From positions 496,001 to 560,000 of the forward strand of contig NZ_CP044344.1 of the NCBI RefSeq assembly GCF_008761635.1: a stretch of 64,000 bases of DNA, read 5' to 3'. Positions 1-7,599 of this stretch are shown here, piece by piece. Under the pieces are notes generated by a model. That model was given only the letters and a program-made list of their open reading frames with translations. It was not told the DNA's origin and did no database searches. The position numbers and the translations under genes are program-made. Positions within the stretch are counted from its first letter, which is position 1, and every line of letters starts with the position of its first letter. The DNA comes from Nocardioides cynanchi. GTDB lineage: Bacteria > Actinomycetota > Actinomycetes > Propionibacteriales > Nocardioidaceae.

Positions 1-1152
1 AAGACGTTCACCGACCCGCTGGTCGAGTGCCAGGCCTGCCACAAGCGCTTCCGGGAGGACCACCTCCAGGAGGACTACGCCGCCCGTAAGGACATCTCCG
101 ATCCCGACACGGTCGACATCAACGCCTCGGTGGCCTGCCCCAACTGCGGCACTCGCAACGCCTGGACCGAGCCGCGTCACTTCAACATGATGCTCAAGAC
201 CTATCTCGGCGTGATCGAGGACGAGTCGGGGCTGCACTACCTGCGGCCGGAGACGGCCCAGGGCATCTTCCTGAACTTCGCGAACATCGTGACCAGCAGC
301 CGGATGAAGCCGCCGTTCGGCATCGCCCAGATGGGCAAGAGCTTCCGCAACGAGATCACGCCGGGCAACTTCATCTTCCGGACCCGCGAGTTCGAGCAGA
401 TGGAGATGGAGTTCTTCGTCAAGCCGGGCGAGGACGAGGAGTGGCACCAGTACTGGATCGACCACCGCACCCGGTGGTTCACCGACCTCGGGATCAACCC
501 CGACAACCTGCGGCACTTCGAGCACCCGCAGGAGAAGCTCAGCCACTACGCCAAGCGGACCGTCGACATCGAGTACCGCTTCGGCTTCTCCGGGCGTGAG
601 TTCGAGGAGCTCGAGGGCATCGCCAACCGCACCGACTACGACCTGACCCAGCACTCCGAGGCCTCGGGCCAGGACCTCTCCTACTTCGACCAGGGTGCCA
701 ACGAGCGCTACATGCCCTACGTCATCGAGCCCGCGCTCGGCCCCAACCGCGCGATGATGGCGTTCCTGATCGACGGCTACACCGAGGACGAGGCGCCCAA
801 CACCAAGGGTGGTGTCGACAAGCGGGTCGTGCTGAAGCTCGACCCGAGGCTCGCCCCGGTCAAGGTCGCCGTGCTGCCGCTGAGCCGCAACCCCGACCTT
901 TCCCCCAAGGCCCGCGACCTGGCCGCCGAGCTCCGCGGGCACGGCTGGAACGTCGACTTCGACGACTCCGGGGCCATCGGGCGGCGGTATCGCCGCCAGG
1001 ACGAGATCGGTACGCCGTACTGCGTCACCGTCGACTTCGACACGCTGGACGACCACGCGGTGACGGTGCGCGAGCGCGACAGCATGTCGCAGGAGCGGAT
1101 CTCGCTCGACCAGGTCAGCGGCTGGTTCGCCCAGCGCCTGCTGGGTTGCTGA
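1..1152 (+). CDS. glyS: Glycyl-tRNA synthetase, 5'-truncated by the window edge
   Basis: Charges tRNA-Gly in the cytoplasm; this is the single-chain (alpha2, GlyQS) form. The frame is open from base 1, so about 80 N-terminal residues lie outside the window. A GTG at 130 is internal. Visible: zinc-ribbon-like cysteine pairs (ECQAC, then CPNC), the class II core with [11 protein letters not shown] and the motif 2 arginine stretch [10 protein letters not shown], motif 3 near [13 protein letters not shown], and a C-terminal anticodon-binding domain (VAVLPLSRN onwards). The 383 visible codons fit a family length near 460. The stop is 4 bases before the lipoprotein start. Confidence 0.97.
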   Translation, partial: KTFTDPLVECQACHKRFREDHLQEDYAARKDISDPDTVDINASVACPNCGTRNAWTEPRHFNMMLKTYLGVIEDESGLHYLRPETAQGIFLNFANIVTSSRMKPPFGIAQMGKSFRNEITPGNFIFRTREFEQMEMEFFVKPGEDEEWHQYWIDHRTRWFTDLGINPDNLRHFEHPQEKLSHYAKRTVDIEYRFGFSGREFEELEGIANRTDYDLTQHSEASGQDLSYFDQGANERYMPYVIEPALGPNRAMMAFLIDGYTEDEAPNTKGGVDKRVVLKLDPRLAPVKVAVLPLSRNPDLSPKARDLAAELRGHGWNVDFDDSGAIGRRYRRQDEIGTPYCVTVDFDTLDDHAVTVRERDSMSQERISLDQVSGWFAQRLLGC

Positions 1153-1156
1153 CACA

Positions 1157-1858
1157 ATGTCCCGCGTGACCGGCCGACTCCTTCCAAGGCCCGCGGCGGC
1201 CCTCCTCGCCTGTGTCGCCCTCCTGCTCACCGGCTGCTCGGGGTCCGGCTCGTCGAGCCCCCAGACGGGGCCCGGCAGCAGCGGCGGCAGCCCGGCGTCG
1301 AGCCAGACGGGCGGCGGCCCGACCGGCACCGGCTCCTCGCTCCCGGCTCCGAAGGGGATCACCGTGACGCCCCCGGGCACCTCGCTGAAGGTCGGGCAGG
1401 CCGCCACGGTGGCCTGGCAGCCGAACCAGAAGACGGTCGGGGCGATCAAGATGGCCGTGACCTCGCAGGAGCAGGTCCCGATCAGCACTTTCCGCGACTT
1501 CCGGCTCGACCGCGCCACCCGCCGCTCGACGGCGTACTTCGTCCACGTCTCGGTGAAGAACCTCGGCCGCAGCGACCTGAGCCACGTGCCGGTCCCGCTC
1601 TACCTGCTCGACCACCAGCACACGCTGCTCCAGGCCTCGACGTTCCAGGCGAAGTTCCCCGCCTGCCCCAGCCGGCCGCTGCCGGCGAAGTTCAAGCGCG
1701 GCAGCCACACCACGGTCTGCCTGGTCTACTTCGTGCCGAAGCACGGGAAGCTCGTGGCAATGAGCTTCCGTCCCTCGGAGAGCTACGACGCGATCACCTG
1801 GCACGGAGCGGTCCACCGGCCGAAGTCCCACCACCAGCACCAGGTCGGCAAGGGCTGA
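1157..1858 (+). CDS. Secreted lipoprotein with DUF4352-like beta domain
   Basis: Has a type II signal peptide: basic start, hydrophobic stretch AAALLACVALL and lipobox LLTGC, so it should be lipidated and anchored outside the membrane. A Ser/Gly/Pro/Thr-rich linker of about 50 residues follows. The C-terminal 150 residues have alternating beta-type hydrophobicity (AYFVHVSVKNLG, TTVCLVYFVP) like the immunoglobulin-like fold of DUF4352/telokin-type lipoproteins, and two cysteines there could form a disulfide. The exact function is unknown. It lies between glyS and dusB on the same strand. Confidence 0.85.
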   Translation: MSRVTGRLLPRPAAALLACVALLLTGCSGSGSSSPQTGPGSSGGSPASSQTGGGPTGTGSSLPAPKGITVTPPGTSLKVGQAATVAWQPNQKTVGAIKMAVTSQEQVPISTFRDFRLDRATRRSTAYFVHVSVKNLGRSDLSHVPVPLYLLDHQHTLLQASTFQAKFPACPSRPLPAKFKRGSHTTVCLVYFVPKHGKLVAMSFRPSESYDAITWHGAVHRPKSHHQHQVGKG

Positions 1859-1903
1859 GCCCACCGGTTTGGCCGGCGCCTCCCGGCGCCGGACAATCGA
1901 GCC

Positions 1904-3061
1904 ATGTCTCCGCTCGTCCTCGGCTCGGTCACGGTGCCCACACCGGTCGTGCTCGCGCCGATGGCCGGCATCACCAACGCCGCCTACCGCCGGCTCTGCC
2001 TGGAGCAGATGGCGTCGCAGGGGACCTCCGGCCTGTTCGTGTGCGAGATGATCACCTCCCGCGGCCTCGTGGAGCGGGACTCGACGACGCTGAAGATGCT
2101 GGTCTTCGACGAGCTCGAGACCACCCGCTCGGTCCAGCTCTACGGCACCGACCCGTCGTACGTCGGCAAGGCCACCGAGATCCTCTGCGCGGAGTACGGC
2201 GTGGCGCACGTCGACCTCAACTTCGGATGTCCGGTCCCCAAGGTGACCCGCAAGGGGGGCGGGGGAGCCCTGCCCTGGAAGCGCGGGCTGCTGGCCGACA
2301 TCCTGACCGCAGCGGTGGCGGCCGCGGCGCCGTACGACGTGCCGGTCACCATGAAGACCCGCAAGGGCCTCGACGACGACCACCTGACCTACCTCGACGC
2401 GGGCCGGATCGCCGAGGACTCCGGCATCGCTGCGATCGCGCTGCACGGCCGCACGGTGGCCCAGTCCTACAGCGGTGAGGCCGACTGGGACGCGATCGCC
2501 CGCCTCGTCGGCCAGGTCGGCATCCCGGTCCTCGGCAACGGCGACATCTGGGAGGCCGGGGACGCGCTGCAGATGGTGGAGCAGACCGGAGCCGCGGGCG
2601 TCGTGGTCGGCCGCGGCTGCCTGGGCCGGCCCTGGCTGTTCCGTGACCTGGCCGCCGCTTTCGCCGATCCCGGTGGCCGCGCCGAGGCGAGGCCCACCCT
2701 GCCCACCCTCGGGGAGGTGCGGACCGTGATGCGCCGCCACGCCGAGCTGCTCAGCGAGCACCTCGGCGAGGAGCGGGGCTGCAAGGAGTTCCGCAAGCAC
2801 GTGTCGTGGTACCTCAAGGGGTTCCGCGCCGGCGGCCCGCTGCGGCACTCGCTGGCCCTGGTCGACTCGCTGGCCGGGCTCGACGCGCTGCTGGCCGAGC
2901 TGGATCCCGACGAGGCCTTCCCGGTCGCCGAGCTCGGCACGCCGCGCGGGCGGCAAGGCTCGCCGCGCAGCCGGGTCGTGCTGCCGGAGGGCTGGCTCGA
3001 CGACACCGACGGGTCCACCCTGCGGCTCACCGAGGACGCGAACGAGACCACCGGAGGGTGA
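1904..3061 (+). CDS. dusB: tRNA-dihydrouridine synthase (DusB type)
   Basis: FMN enzyme that reduces uridines in tRNA D-loops. It is 385 residues, normal for the family. The TIM-barrel start APMAGITN (about residues 18-25) and the active-site segment NFGCPVPKVTRKG are clear, with the catalytic Cys at about 109. Phosphate/FMN-binding segments ALHGRT and GNGDIW, then GVVVGRGCLGRPW, are also visible. A promoter -10-like GACAAT lies about 6 bases before the ATG, so translation may be leaderless. The dus gene lies close to dgt and dnaG, as in many actinobacteria. Confidence 0.95.
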   Translation: MSPLVLGSVTVPTPVVLAPMAGITNAAYRRLCLEQMASQGTSGLFVCEMITSRGLVERDSTTLKMLVFDELETTRSVQLYGTDPSYVGKATEILCAEYGVAHVDLNFGCPVPKVTRKGGGGALPWKRGLLADILTAAVAAAAPYDVPVTMKTRKGLDDDHLTYLDAGRIAEDSGIAAIALHGRTVAQSYSGEADWDAIARLVGQVGIPVLGNGDIWEAGDALQMVEQTGAAGVVVGRGCLGRPWLFRDLAAAFADPGGRAEARPTLPTLGEVRTVMRRHAELLSEHLGEERGCKEFRKHVSWYLKGFRAGGPLRHSLALVDSLAGLDALLAELDPDEAFPVAELGTPRGRQGSPRSRVVLPEGWLDDTDGSTLRLTEDANETTGG

Positions 3062-3158
3062 CCACCCCCACCCCACCGGGAGGTGCCCCGGATTGAGACG
3101 GCCCGCTCGGGGTGTGCTTGACTCGGGCGTCGTGTCCGAATCGTGACCTCCTCTCGGG

Positions 3159-3185
3159 CGGGGGTCATCCGGGCCGAGACCCCCG
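3159..3185 (+). promoter_or_regulatory. Hairpin in the 5' leader of the secreted peptidase-like gene
   Basis: An 8-bp perfect stem (CGGGGGTC at 3159-3166, GACCCCCG at 3178-3185) around an 11-base loop, ending 25 bases before the GTG start and 11 bases before the AAAGGA Shine-Dalgarno. It may be a weak terminator or attenuator. I could not match it to a known riboswitch. Confidence 0.4.
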
Positions 3186-3210
3186 TCAGCAACAGCAAAG
3201 GATCAGCGCT

Positions 3211-4107
3211 GTGGCCACCTCACGCCACAAGCGGGAGCCCAATGCCCGCAGGTTCGCTGCCCTCACCGGCAAGCGCGCCATCCACCTCGCCGTAGGGGCG
3301 GCCGTCGTGGCCACGGTTCCCGCGGTCGGCCTCGGCATCCTCGCCAGTGACCCCGCAGCCAAGGCGCTGGTCGCCCACGGCGCGACCCCCCTGTCCCTGT
3401 CGTCCTCCGAGCAGACCGTGCGCGAGGCACCGATCTCCCGCACCCTCGACCGCGCCGGCCTGCGCCGGCCGACCACCGCCGTCGGAGCCGCGGCGGGCCG
3501 CAAGGCCACCGCCCGGGCCGTGGCCGGCGCCCACACGCAGCAGTGGACCACCACCGACCTCAACCTCTGGTCCGCAGCGGCCGCAGGCGCGCAGCAGGTC
3601 GGCGAGATCGGCACCGGGCACCGCGTGCTGGTCACCGGCCGCACGGCGGCCGGGCGCGTCGAGGTGGTCGTCGACGGCAGGTCGCGCTGGGTGACCGCCG
3701 GCTACCTGTCCGACAGCAAGCCGGCTCCGGGCATCGCCGCGGCCGCCGGCCTGTCGATGGCACCGTGCCCGAACTCCGCGGTCGAGTACCGCCTCACCCC
3801 GGGGGCGGTCTACGTCTACCGGTCGGTCTGCCACGCCTTCCCCCAGATCACGACGTACGGCGGCTGGGCGGCGCGCGGCGAGCACGCCAGCGGCAAGGCG
3901 ATCGACATCATGACCAGCGACAAGGCGCTGGGGGACGCGATCGCCGCATTCCTGCAGGCGCACGCCTCGGAGCTGAACCTCTACGACGTCATCTGGTGGG
4001 ACCGGATCTGGACGCCGGTGCGGGCCTCGGAAGGCTGGCGCTTCTACGGCGACCACGGCTCCCCGACGGCCAACCACATGGACCACGTGCACGTCTCGGT
4101 CAACTAG
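3211..4107 (+). CDS. Secreted SH3-like plus ARB_07466-type peptidase-like protein
   Basis: Probable cell-wall associated protein. The GTG at 3211 is chosen because AAAGGA sits 8 bases upstream (3197-3202); the longer frame from 3112 lacks a ribosome site. An N-terminal membrane/signal segment (HLAVGAAVVATVPAVGLGIL) is followed by a low-complexity region and an SH3b-like part (TDLNLWSAA to WVTAGYLSD). The C-terminal 115 residues carry GEHASGKAIDIM and a final NHMDHVHVSV, the His/Asp pattern of LAS-type (M15-like) zinc peptidase folds in actinobacterial ARB_07466-like proteins. Catalysis is inferred only. Confidence 0.8.
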   Translation: MATSRHKREPNARRFAALTGKRAIHLAVGAAVVATVPAVGLGILASDPAAKALVAHGATPLSLSSSEQTVREAPISRTLDRAGLRRPTTAVGAAAGRKATARAVAGAHTQQWTTTDLNLWSAAAAGAQQVGEIGTGHRVLVTGRTAAGRVEVVVDGRSRWVTAGYLSDSKPAPGIAAAAGLSMAPCPNSAVEYRLTPGAVYVYRSVCHAFPQITTYGGWAARGEHASGKAIDIMTSDKALGDAIAAFLQAHASELNLYDVIWWDRIWTPVRASEGWRFYGDHGSPTANHMDHVHVSVN

Positions 4108-4147
4108 CGCGACACCGGCCGGCCCGGCCTCGCTAGGGTCGCCCCCG

Positions 4148-5404
4148 ATGCCTGAGTACGACGATGCCGCCACCGAACGCTGGGTCGACGAGCCGCCCAA
4201 GCGGGTTCCCGCGCCCGAGCGCACCCCGTTCGAGCGCGACCGGGCCCGAGTGGTGCACGCCGCGGCCAGCCGGCGGCTCGCCGCGAAGACGCAGGTGGTC
4301 GGACCTCAGTCCGACGACTTCGTTCGCAACCGGCTGACCCACAGCCTCGAGGTCGCGCAGGTGGCGCGTGACCTCGCCCGGGCGCTGGGCTGCGAGCCCG
4401 ATCTGGTCGAGACCGCCGCCCTGGCCCACGACCTCGGCCACCCGCCGTTCGGGCACAACGGCGAGCGGGTGCTGGCCGAGGCGGCCGCGGAGTGCGGCGG
4501 CTTCGAGGGGAACGCCCAGACGCTGCGCCTGCTGACCCGGCTCGAGGCCAAGACGTTCTCCGTGGACGGCCGCTCCGTCGGGCTGAACCTGACCCGGGCC
4601 ACGCTCGACGCGTGCACCAAGTACCCCTGGCTGATCGCCGACGCCGAGCTGCCGACCGGGGTGCACGCGGACGGCTCGCCGCGGGTGGTCCGCAAGTTCG
4701 GGGTCTACGACGACGACTGGCCGGTCTTCGACTGGATGCGGTCGGGGGTCGAGGGACGCCGCCAGTGCGTCGAGGCCCAGGTCATGGATCTCGCCGACGA
4801 CGTCGCCTACTCGGTGCACGACGTCGAGGACGGCATCGTCGCCGGCCGGATCGACCTCACCACCCTCGACGTCGCCGCCGTCGAGGAGGCGGTGCGCGGC
4901 TGGTACCTCCCCGACGCCTCGGCCGACGCGCTGGCGGTCGGGCTGGCCGGGCTCCGCTCGGTCGGCTCGTGGCCGGTCCGGCCGTACGACGGGAGCCGGC
5001 GTGGGCTGGCCGCGCTGAAGAACCTCACCAGCGACCTGATCGGGCGCTTCTGTGCCTCCGCGCAGGCGGCGACGTTCGCGTCGTACCCCGGTCCGCTGCT
5101 GCGGCACCGGGCCGACCTGGTCGTCCCCGAGGAGTCACTGGTCGAGATGGCGATCCTGAAGGGGATCGCAGCGCACTACGTGATGCAGGCCGACGACCGG
5201 GTCCGGGCGATGGCCCGCCAGCGCGAGCTCCTTGCCGAGCTCGTCGAGGCGCTCGTGGCCGCCGGCCCGTCGGTGCTCGAGCGGCCGTTCGCCGACGACT
5301 GGGCGACCGCCACGGACGACGCGAGCCGCCGACGGGTGCTGATCGACCAGGTGGCCGCGCTGACCGATGCCAGCGCGGCCGCCTGGCACGACCGCCTCGT
5401 CTAG
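4148..5404 (+). CDS. dgt: Deoxyguanosine triphosphate triphosphohydrolase-like HD protein
   Basis: HD-superfamily dNTP triphosphohydrolase, which cleaves dNTPs to nucleoside and triphosphate. 418 residues. Metal ligands are visible: THSLEVAQ (His about 65), then LAHDLGHPPFGHNG (His-Asp 94-95 and His 98), and DLADDVAYSVHD further on. A -10-like TAGGGT at 4134-4139 ends 8 bases before the ATG and no Shine-Dalgarno is seen, which suggests a leaderless message. In many actinobacteria dgt is directly followed by dnaG; here a minus-strand module of four genes separates them. Its stop is 9 bases from the convergent YtxH-like gene. Confidence 0.95.
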   Translation: MPEYDDAATERWVDEPPKRVPAPERTPFERDRARVVHAAASRRLAAKTQVVGPQSDDFVRNRLTHSLEVAQVARDLARALGCEPDLVETAALAHDLGHPPFGHNGERVLAEAAAECGGFEGNAQTLRLLTRLEAKTFSVDGRSVGLNLTRATLDACTKYPWLIADAELPTGVHADGSPRVVRKFGVYDDDWPVFDWMRSGVEGRRQCVEAQVMDLADDVAYSVHDVEDGIVAGRIDLTTLDVAAVEEAVRGWYLPDASADALAVGLAGLRSVGSWPVRPYDGSRRGLAALKNLTSDLIGRFCASAQAATFASYPGPLLRHRADLVVPEESLVEMAILKGIAAHYVMQADDRVRAMARQRELLAELVEALVAAGPSVLERPFADDWATATDDASRRRVLIDQVAALTDASAAAWHDRLV

Positions 5405-5413
5405 TGCCTCAGG

Positions 5414-5698
5414 TCAGGGCAGGTCGCCCTGGGGGCCGGCCATGTAGCTCGGCTCGGGCGAGCTGTCCGAGCCGGTGACCTTGTCCTTCGCCGCGCCGGC
5501 CGCGCTGGACACCTTGTCCGCGACTACCGGCGCCTGCTGGCGGGCGGTGTCGACGGCCTGCTGGGCCTTCTCCTGGACCCGAGGGTCGTTCTTCACCTTG
5601 TTCGCCGTACCGACGATCTGGTCGTAGCGCTCACGGCCCGCCCGGGCCCCGAGCACGTAGCCCACTCCCGCAGCGGCCAGCAACAACAGCTTCCTCAT
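5414..5698 (-). CDS. YtxH-like small membrane protein
   Basis: 94 residues. A short N-terminal hydrophobic segment (LLLLAAAGVGYVLGARAG) ends in the GARAGRERY signature, common in actinobacterial YtxH-like proteins. An amphipathic Ala/Lys/Gln/Asp-rich helix follows (about residues 30-75) and then a short polar tail. It probably sits at the membrane with the helix in the cytoplasm. The start codon overlaps the YihY stop (ATGA), so the two are translationally coupled. It is the last gene of a four-gene operon. Function unknown; the family is loosely linked to stress. Confidence 0.8.
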   Translation of the reverse strand: MRKLLLLAAAGVGYVLGARAGRERYDQIVGTANKVKNDPRVQEKAQQAVDTARQQAPVVADKVSSAAGAAKDKVTGSDSSPEPSYMAGPQGDLP

Positions 5699-6873
5699 GA
5701 CGTCTTCTCCTTGGTGGTGGTGGTGGTGGTGGTGTCGCGGTGCCGGCCGTCGGTTGCGTCGATCACCGTCTCGTCCTGGTCGTTCTCGACCGGGTCGTTC
5801 GACCCGTCGGCTGCCCGCTCCCGGATCAGGCGGCCACGCTCGATGTCCTTGGCTTCCTTCTTCTGCGCCTTGCGGATGCCCCGGGTGTCGCGCGGCGGGA
5901 GCTGGAGGTCCTTCTCGGCCGGCATCCCGGCCTGGAGCTGGCGACCCCGCTCGAGCTCGGAGTCGATCTCGGCCCCGAGCAGGAGGGCGAGGTTGGTGAT
6001 CCAGATCCAGAGCAGCCCGACGACCACGCCGGCGAGGGAGCCGTAGGTCCGGTTGTAGCTGCCGAACGTCGCCACGTAGAACGCGAACGCCACGGACGCC
6101 AGCACCCAGATCACGATCGCGACGCTCGCGCCGATCGAGAGCCAGCGGAACTTCGGCTGCTTCACGTTGGGGGTCGCGTAGTAGAGCATCGCGACGACGA
6201 GCATGACGACGACGACGATGACCGGCCACTTCGCGATGTTCCAGACCAGCAGCGCCTGCGAGCCGAGGCCGATCTGGTTGCCGATCGAGGTGGCCAGGGG
6301 GCCGGAGACGATCAGCATCACCAGCACGACGGCCACCAGCAGGATCGCCAGCAGGGTGACCAGCAGCATCACCGGGCGCAGCTTCCAGAACGGCCGACCC
6401 TCGTCGATCTCGTAGATCCGATTCATCGCCCGGCCGAACGCGCTGACGTAGCCGGACGCCGACCAGAGCGCCCCGAGGATCCCGAGGACCAGCGCCAGGC
6501 CGGCGCCCTGGGAACGGGCGATCTGCTCCAGCGACGGCTGGATCGTGTCGAGCGTGCTGGAGGAGACCAGGGGCTGGAGCACCTGGAGCACGGTGTCGAC
6601 GCTGCTCTGGGCCTGGCCGACCACCCCCAGCAGCGACACCAGGGCGATGGCAGCGGGGAACAGCGCGAGAACGGAGTAGTAGGTCAGCGCGGCGGCGAGG
6701 TCCGTGCACTGGTCGTCGCCGAACTCGCGTCGCGTCTTGCGCAGCACGTAGAACCACGACCGCCGGTGCAGGTCACCGGGGGAGTCGGGCTTGCGGGGGT
6801 CGTCGGGGTCGGGAGCCTGCTCCCGGGCGTCGACGTTCTGCTGGGCTCGGGTCTCGGTCATCGACGTCGCCAC
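5695..6873 (-). CDS. YihY/BrkB family integral membrane protein
   Basis: 392 residues. The N-terminal tail is charged and disordered; the YihY core then starts near WFYVLRKTRREFGDDQCTDLAAALTYYSVLALFPAAIALVSL, with about six membrane segments and the family segment GALWSASGYVSAFGRAMNRIY. The C-terminus is a hydrophilic tail ending in a run of seven threonines from a TGG/CCA repeat. These proteins were once called ribonuclease BN, wrongly. It overlaps the DUF3618 stop by 16 bases and the next gene by 4, so it is the third gene of the module. Confidence 0.93.
   Translation of the reverse strand: MATSMTETRAQQNVDAREQAPDPDDPRKPDSPGDLHRRSWFYVLRKTRREFGDDQCTDLAAALTYYSVLALFPAAIALVSLLGVVGQAQSSVDTVLQVLQPLVSSSTLDTIQPSLEQIARSQGAGLALVLGILGALWSASGYVSAFGRAMNRIYEIDEGRPFWKLRPVMLLVTLLAILLVAVVLVMLIVSGPLATSIGNQIGLGSQALLVWNIAKWPVIVVVVMLVVAMLYYATPNVKQPKFRWLSIGASVAIVIWVLASVAFAFYVATFGSYNRTYGSLAGVVVGLLWIWITNLALLLGAEIDSELERGRQLQAGMPAEKDLQLPPRDTRGIRKAQKKEAKDIERGRLIRERAADGSNDPVENDQDETVIDATDGRHRDTTTTTTTKEKTS
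5712..5734. repeat. Trinucleotide (TGG)n run
   Basis: About seven and a half perfect TGG units on the plus strand, encoding seven consecutive threonines near the C-terminus of the YihY protein. Length changes would add or drop threonines without shifting the frame. Confidence 0.9.
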
Positions 6874-7100
6874 CAGACGATCCCGGCGACCAGGGCCACC
6901 ACGGCGACGGCTCCGGCGACGATCTCGGGCCGCGGCTTGCCGCTGCTGGTCGTGACCCGGTCCTGGACGCGGGCCGCCCGCTCGCGGGCCTGCGCCTTGA
7001 CGTCGAGCTTGTGGCTCAGCTGGTCCACGGTGTCGGCCAGGTGGTCGCGCTGGCGCTGGATGTCGGCCTCGATCTCGGCCGTCGTACGCGTGTCGCTCAT
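6858..7100 (-). CDS. DUF3618 small membrane protein
   Basis: 80 residues: a charged N-terminal half (TTAEIEADIQRQRDHLADTVDQL) typical of DUF3618, then one C-terminal membrane segment (EIVAGAVAVVALVAGIVWW) closed by three arginines. It is probably an inner-membrane protein with its N-terminus in the cytoplasm. The start ATG overlaps the Holin-X stop (ATGA) and its own stop lies inside the start of the YihY gene, so the genes are tightly coupled. The family is common beside Holin-X and YihY genes in actinobacteria. Function unknown. Confidence 0.9.
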   Translation of the reverse strand: MSDTRTTAEIEADIQRQRDHLADTVDQLSHKLDVKAQARERAARVQDRVTTSSGKPRPEIVAGAVAVVALVAGIVWWRRR

Positions 7101-7525
7101 GAACGTGCTCCCTTCACCACGGCGATGTCCTCCTTGACGCCCTCGATCGCCTGCTCGGGGGCAGGAGGCGTCGCCTGCTGCACCTCGCGCTTGCCCACCA
7201 GAGCGATCGCCCCGGCCGCCACGAACAGCACGGCGCCCACGACCAGCGCGGAGAGCCAGTCGGGCAGGGCGTGGGCCAGCGCGAGAACGGCGGTGGCGAC
7301 CACGCAGGCCAGACCGAAGAGGGCCAGCAGCCCCGCCGCACTGAACATCCCGATGCCGATCCCGGCACGCTTGCCCTTCTCGGTCATCTCGGCCTGGGCC
7401 AGGCGCAGCTCGGAGCGGATCAGCTCGGGCACCTGCTGGGTGAGGTCGTGCACGAGGGCGCCCAGGGTCGGGTCGCCGGAGGGTCCTGAGGGGGAACCGG
7501 AGGCTCCCGAGGTCGTGGTGCTCAT
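7097..7525 (-). CDS. Phage_holin_3_6 (Actinobacterial Holin-X) family membrane protein
   Basis: 142 residues: disordered Ser/Gly/Pro start, an amphipathic helix (LGALVHDLTQQVPELIRSELRLAQAEM), then two hydrophobic hairpin segments (AAGLLALFGLACVVATAVLALAHAL and ALVVGAVLFVAAGAIALVG) and a polar tail. This matches the Holin-X family, which is chromosomal and not a real phage lysis gene. It is the first gene of the Holin-X, DUF3618, YihY, YtxH-like operon and is divergent from dnaG across 74 bases. Confidence 0.9.
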   Translation of the reverse strand: MSTTTSGASGSPSGPSGDPTLGALVHDLTQQVPELIRSELRLAQAEMTEKGKRAGIGIGMFSAAGLLALFGLACVVATAVLALAHALPDWLSALVVGAVLFVAAGAIALVGKREVQQATPPAPEQAIEGVKEDIAVVKGARS

Positions 7526-7599
7526 CCACGGCCCGTACCCATCGTCCGTCGGGGATAACCACCCCGGAGGGTGTCGGGGTCTCGCCGTACACTCCGACC

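Noticed and set aside
7097..7525. Holin-X gene as sign of a prophage
   Set aside because: This family is a normal chromosomal membrane protein in actinobacteria; no other phage gene is near.
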